From positions 1-15,442 of the forward strand of contig USOX01000029.1 in assembly GCA_900556485.1 (NCBI GenBank): 15,442 nucleotides of DNA. Reading direction: 5' to 3'. The DNA comes from an uncultured Dysgonomonas sp. GTDB lineage: Bacteria; Bacteroidota; Bacteroidia; Bacteroidales; Dysgonomonadaceae. The translations under genes were made by a program, and so were the position numbers. The notes beneath the pieces were generated by a model, which saw only the letters and a list, made by a program, of their open reading frames with translations, had not been told where the DNA came from and ran no database searches. This document shows positions 14,795 through 15,442 of this stretch, piece by piece; the first letter of the stretch is position 1, and each line of letters starts with the position of its first letter.

Positions 14795-14835
14795 AATGAA
14801 ACGGATTGATTTTCTTATAGTCAATCCGTTTCATT
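14795..14835. terminator. Bidirectional rho-independent terminator
   Basis: AATGAAACGGATTGA (14795-14809) and TCAATCCGTTTCATT (14821-14835) form a perfect 15-bp stem with an 11-nt loop, followed by T-rich sequence. It lies between the convergent toxin gene (+) and integrase gene (-), where it can end both transcripts. Confidence 0.8.
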
Positions 14836-14857
14836 TTACTATACCTAAACAGTTTAC

Positions 14858-15442
14858 TTATTTTCGTGTGATGTATTTTGACGGATCAACCGGATTATTT
14901 TCTCTCTTTTTACGGATAAACATAGCTTTCTGTTTTTTACCGATACGTTTAATGTTTCTATAGTCCGACTCATCTCTATCAACATCAAGCTGGTATGTAT
15001 CGCCAATCTTGTCTGTTAGTGCTGCCATATCCTGACTGATCTTTTCGTTGGTTATTTTGGCATAGATTTGTGTTGTGGTAATACAAGAATGCCCGAGCAT
15101 CTGAGAGACGGTTTCTATAGGTACACCCTTTGATAAACAGACGGTTGTGGCAAACGAGTGCCTGGCCATGTGTGAGGTAATCCGCTTAGTAATTCCACAT
15201 AATTTAGCAATACGTTGCAGGCATCGGTTCATACTATCACCAAAAGTAGGAACGGGAAATATATAATTATTTCTGGCTACAAGACGATACTGTTCAATTA
15301 ATTGTTTAGCTACCGGAAGTAGCTTTACATAGAAAGTGGCATTGGTTTTCTTGCGCTTGGCAATCAGCCATAATTCGCCATCGAAAGAAGTTTGAATATC
15401 ATCGAAGGTTAGCTTCTTGACATCGGAGTATGCCAATCCGGT
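14858..15442 (-). CDS. Tyrosine recombinase (integrase), C-terminal catalytic part
   Basis: 194 residues of the catalytic domain; the N-terminus lies beyond the right edge (the frame is open to base 15442). Box I reads TGLAYSDVKKL, with Ala where most tyrosine recombinases have the catalytic Arg (TGLRxSE). A beta-hairpin Lys is available in AKRKKTNATFYVKL. Box II is SHMARHSFATTV (His-x-x-Arg), LGHSCITTTQIYAKI gives the second His/Trp position and the nucleophile Tyr. A basic tail of about 45 residues follows. It would integrate and excise the mobilizable element, probably with the HTH proteins as directionality factors. The gene converges on the toxin gene and shares its terminator. Confidence 0.92.
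   Translation of the reverse strand, partial: TGLAYSDVKKLTFDDIQTSFDGELWLIAKRKKTNATFYVKLLPVAKQLIEQYRLVARNNYIFPVPTFGDSMNRCLQRIAKLCGITKRITSHMARHSFATTVCLSKGVPIETVSQMLGHSCITTTQIYAKITNEKISQDMAALTDKIGDTYQLDVDRDESDYRNIKRIGKKQKAMFIRKKRENNPVDPSKYITRK

Noticed and set aside
14772..14963. 63-codon frame on + after the toxin gene
   Set aside because: It runs through the terminator hairpin and the antisense 3' end of the integrase gene.

Overview
The window looks like a chromosomal stretch of a Bacteroidales bacterium (Bacteroides/Parabacteroides/Dysgonomonas type). The reasons are xylan-degradation genes of the Bacteroides ovatus kind, TAnnTTTG-type -7 boxes with few Shine-Dalgarno sequences, AT-rich intergenic DNA, and a mobilizable element with Bacteroidales-style relaxase, DUF3408-like, HTH and tyrosine integrase genes. 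No rRNA, tRNA or CRISPR array was seen.

Left part (1-6631), xylan/arabinoxylan utilisation. In order, all on +: a GPH-family sugar:cation symporter (5' end cut by the window), an exported GH10 endo-xylanase, a cytoplasmic GH43 xylosidase/arabinofuranosidase (xsa-like), a lipoprotein CE1-like esterase, and an exported two-domain GH43 enzyme. Together they could cut the xylan backbone outside the cytoplasm, remove ester and arabinose/xylose side groups, import the oligosaccharides and finish them in the cytoplasm. Two copies of a 612-bp IS200/IS605-type element (2110-2721 and 6691-7302), with identical TnpA proteins and the same orientation, bracket the GH43-esterase-GH43 block. The first copy starts exactly at the last codon of the xylanase.

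Middle (7303-8687), an insertion and decay zone. An IS5-family transposase is split in two frames at an A8 run. It is followed at once by a multiply broken N-terminal fragment of a GH2 beta-galactosidase. That fragment stops where a mobilizable element seems to begin.

Right part (8688-15442, running off the window), an integrative mobilizable element. It holds a relaxase and a MobC-like accessory protein on -, a highly structured oriT-like region, and a 325-aa protein of unknown function with three tandem 12-residue repeats. Next come a DUF3408-like gene and an excisionase-like HTH gene, each interrupted by a single in-frame TGA, and then an intact second HTH gene. A DUF6922/AbiEii-type toxin-antitoxin pair, a strong 15-bp-stem terminator and the C-terminal part of a tyrosine integrase complete it. 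The integrase has Ala where the box I Arg is normally found.

The most unusual signals are the paired in-frame TGA codons (one at a position I expect to be a conserved Trp), the nested ~70-nt hairpin upstream of the mob genes, the repeat-bearing unknown protein with its 9-bp operator-like palindrome, and the twin IS copies around the xylan block.
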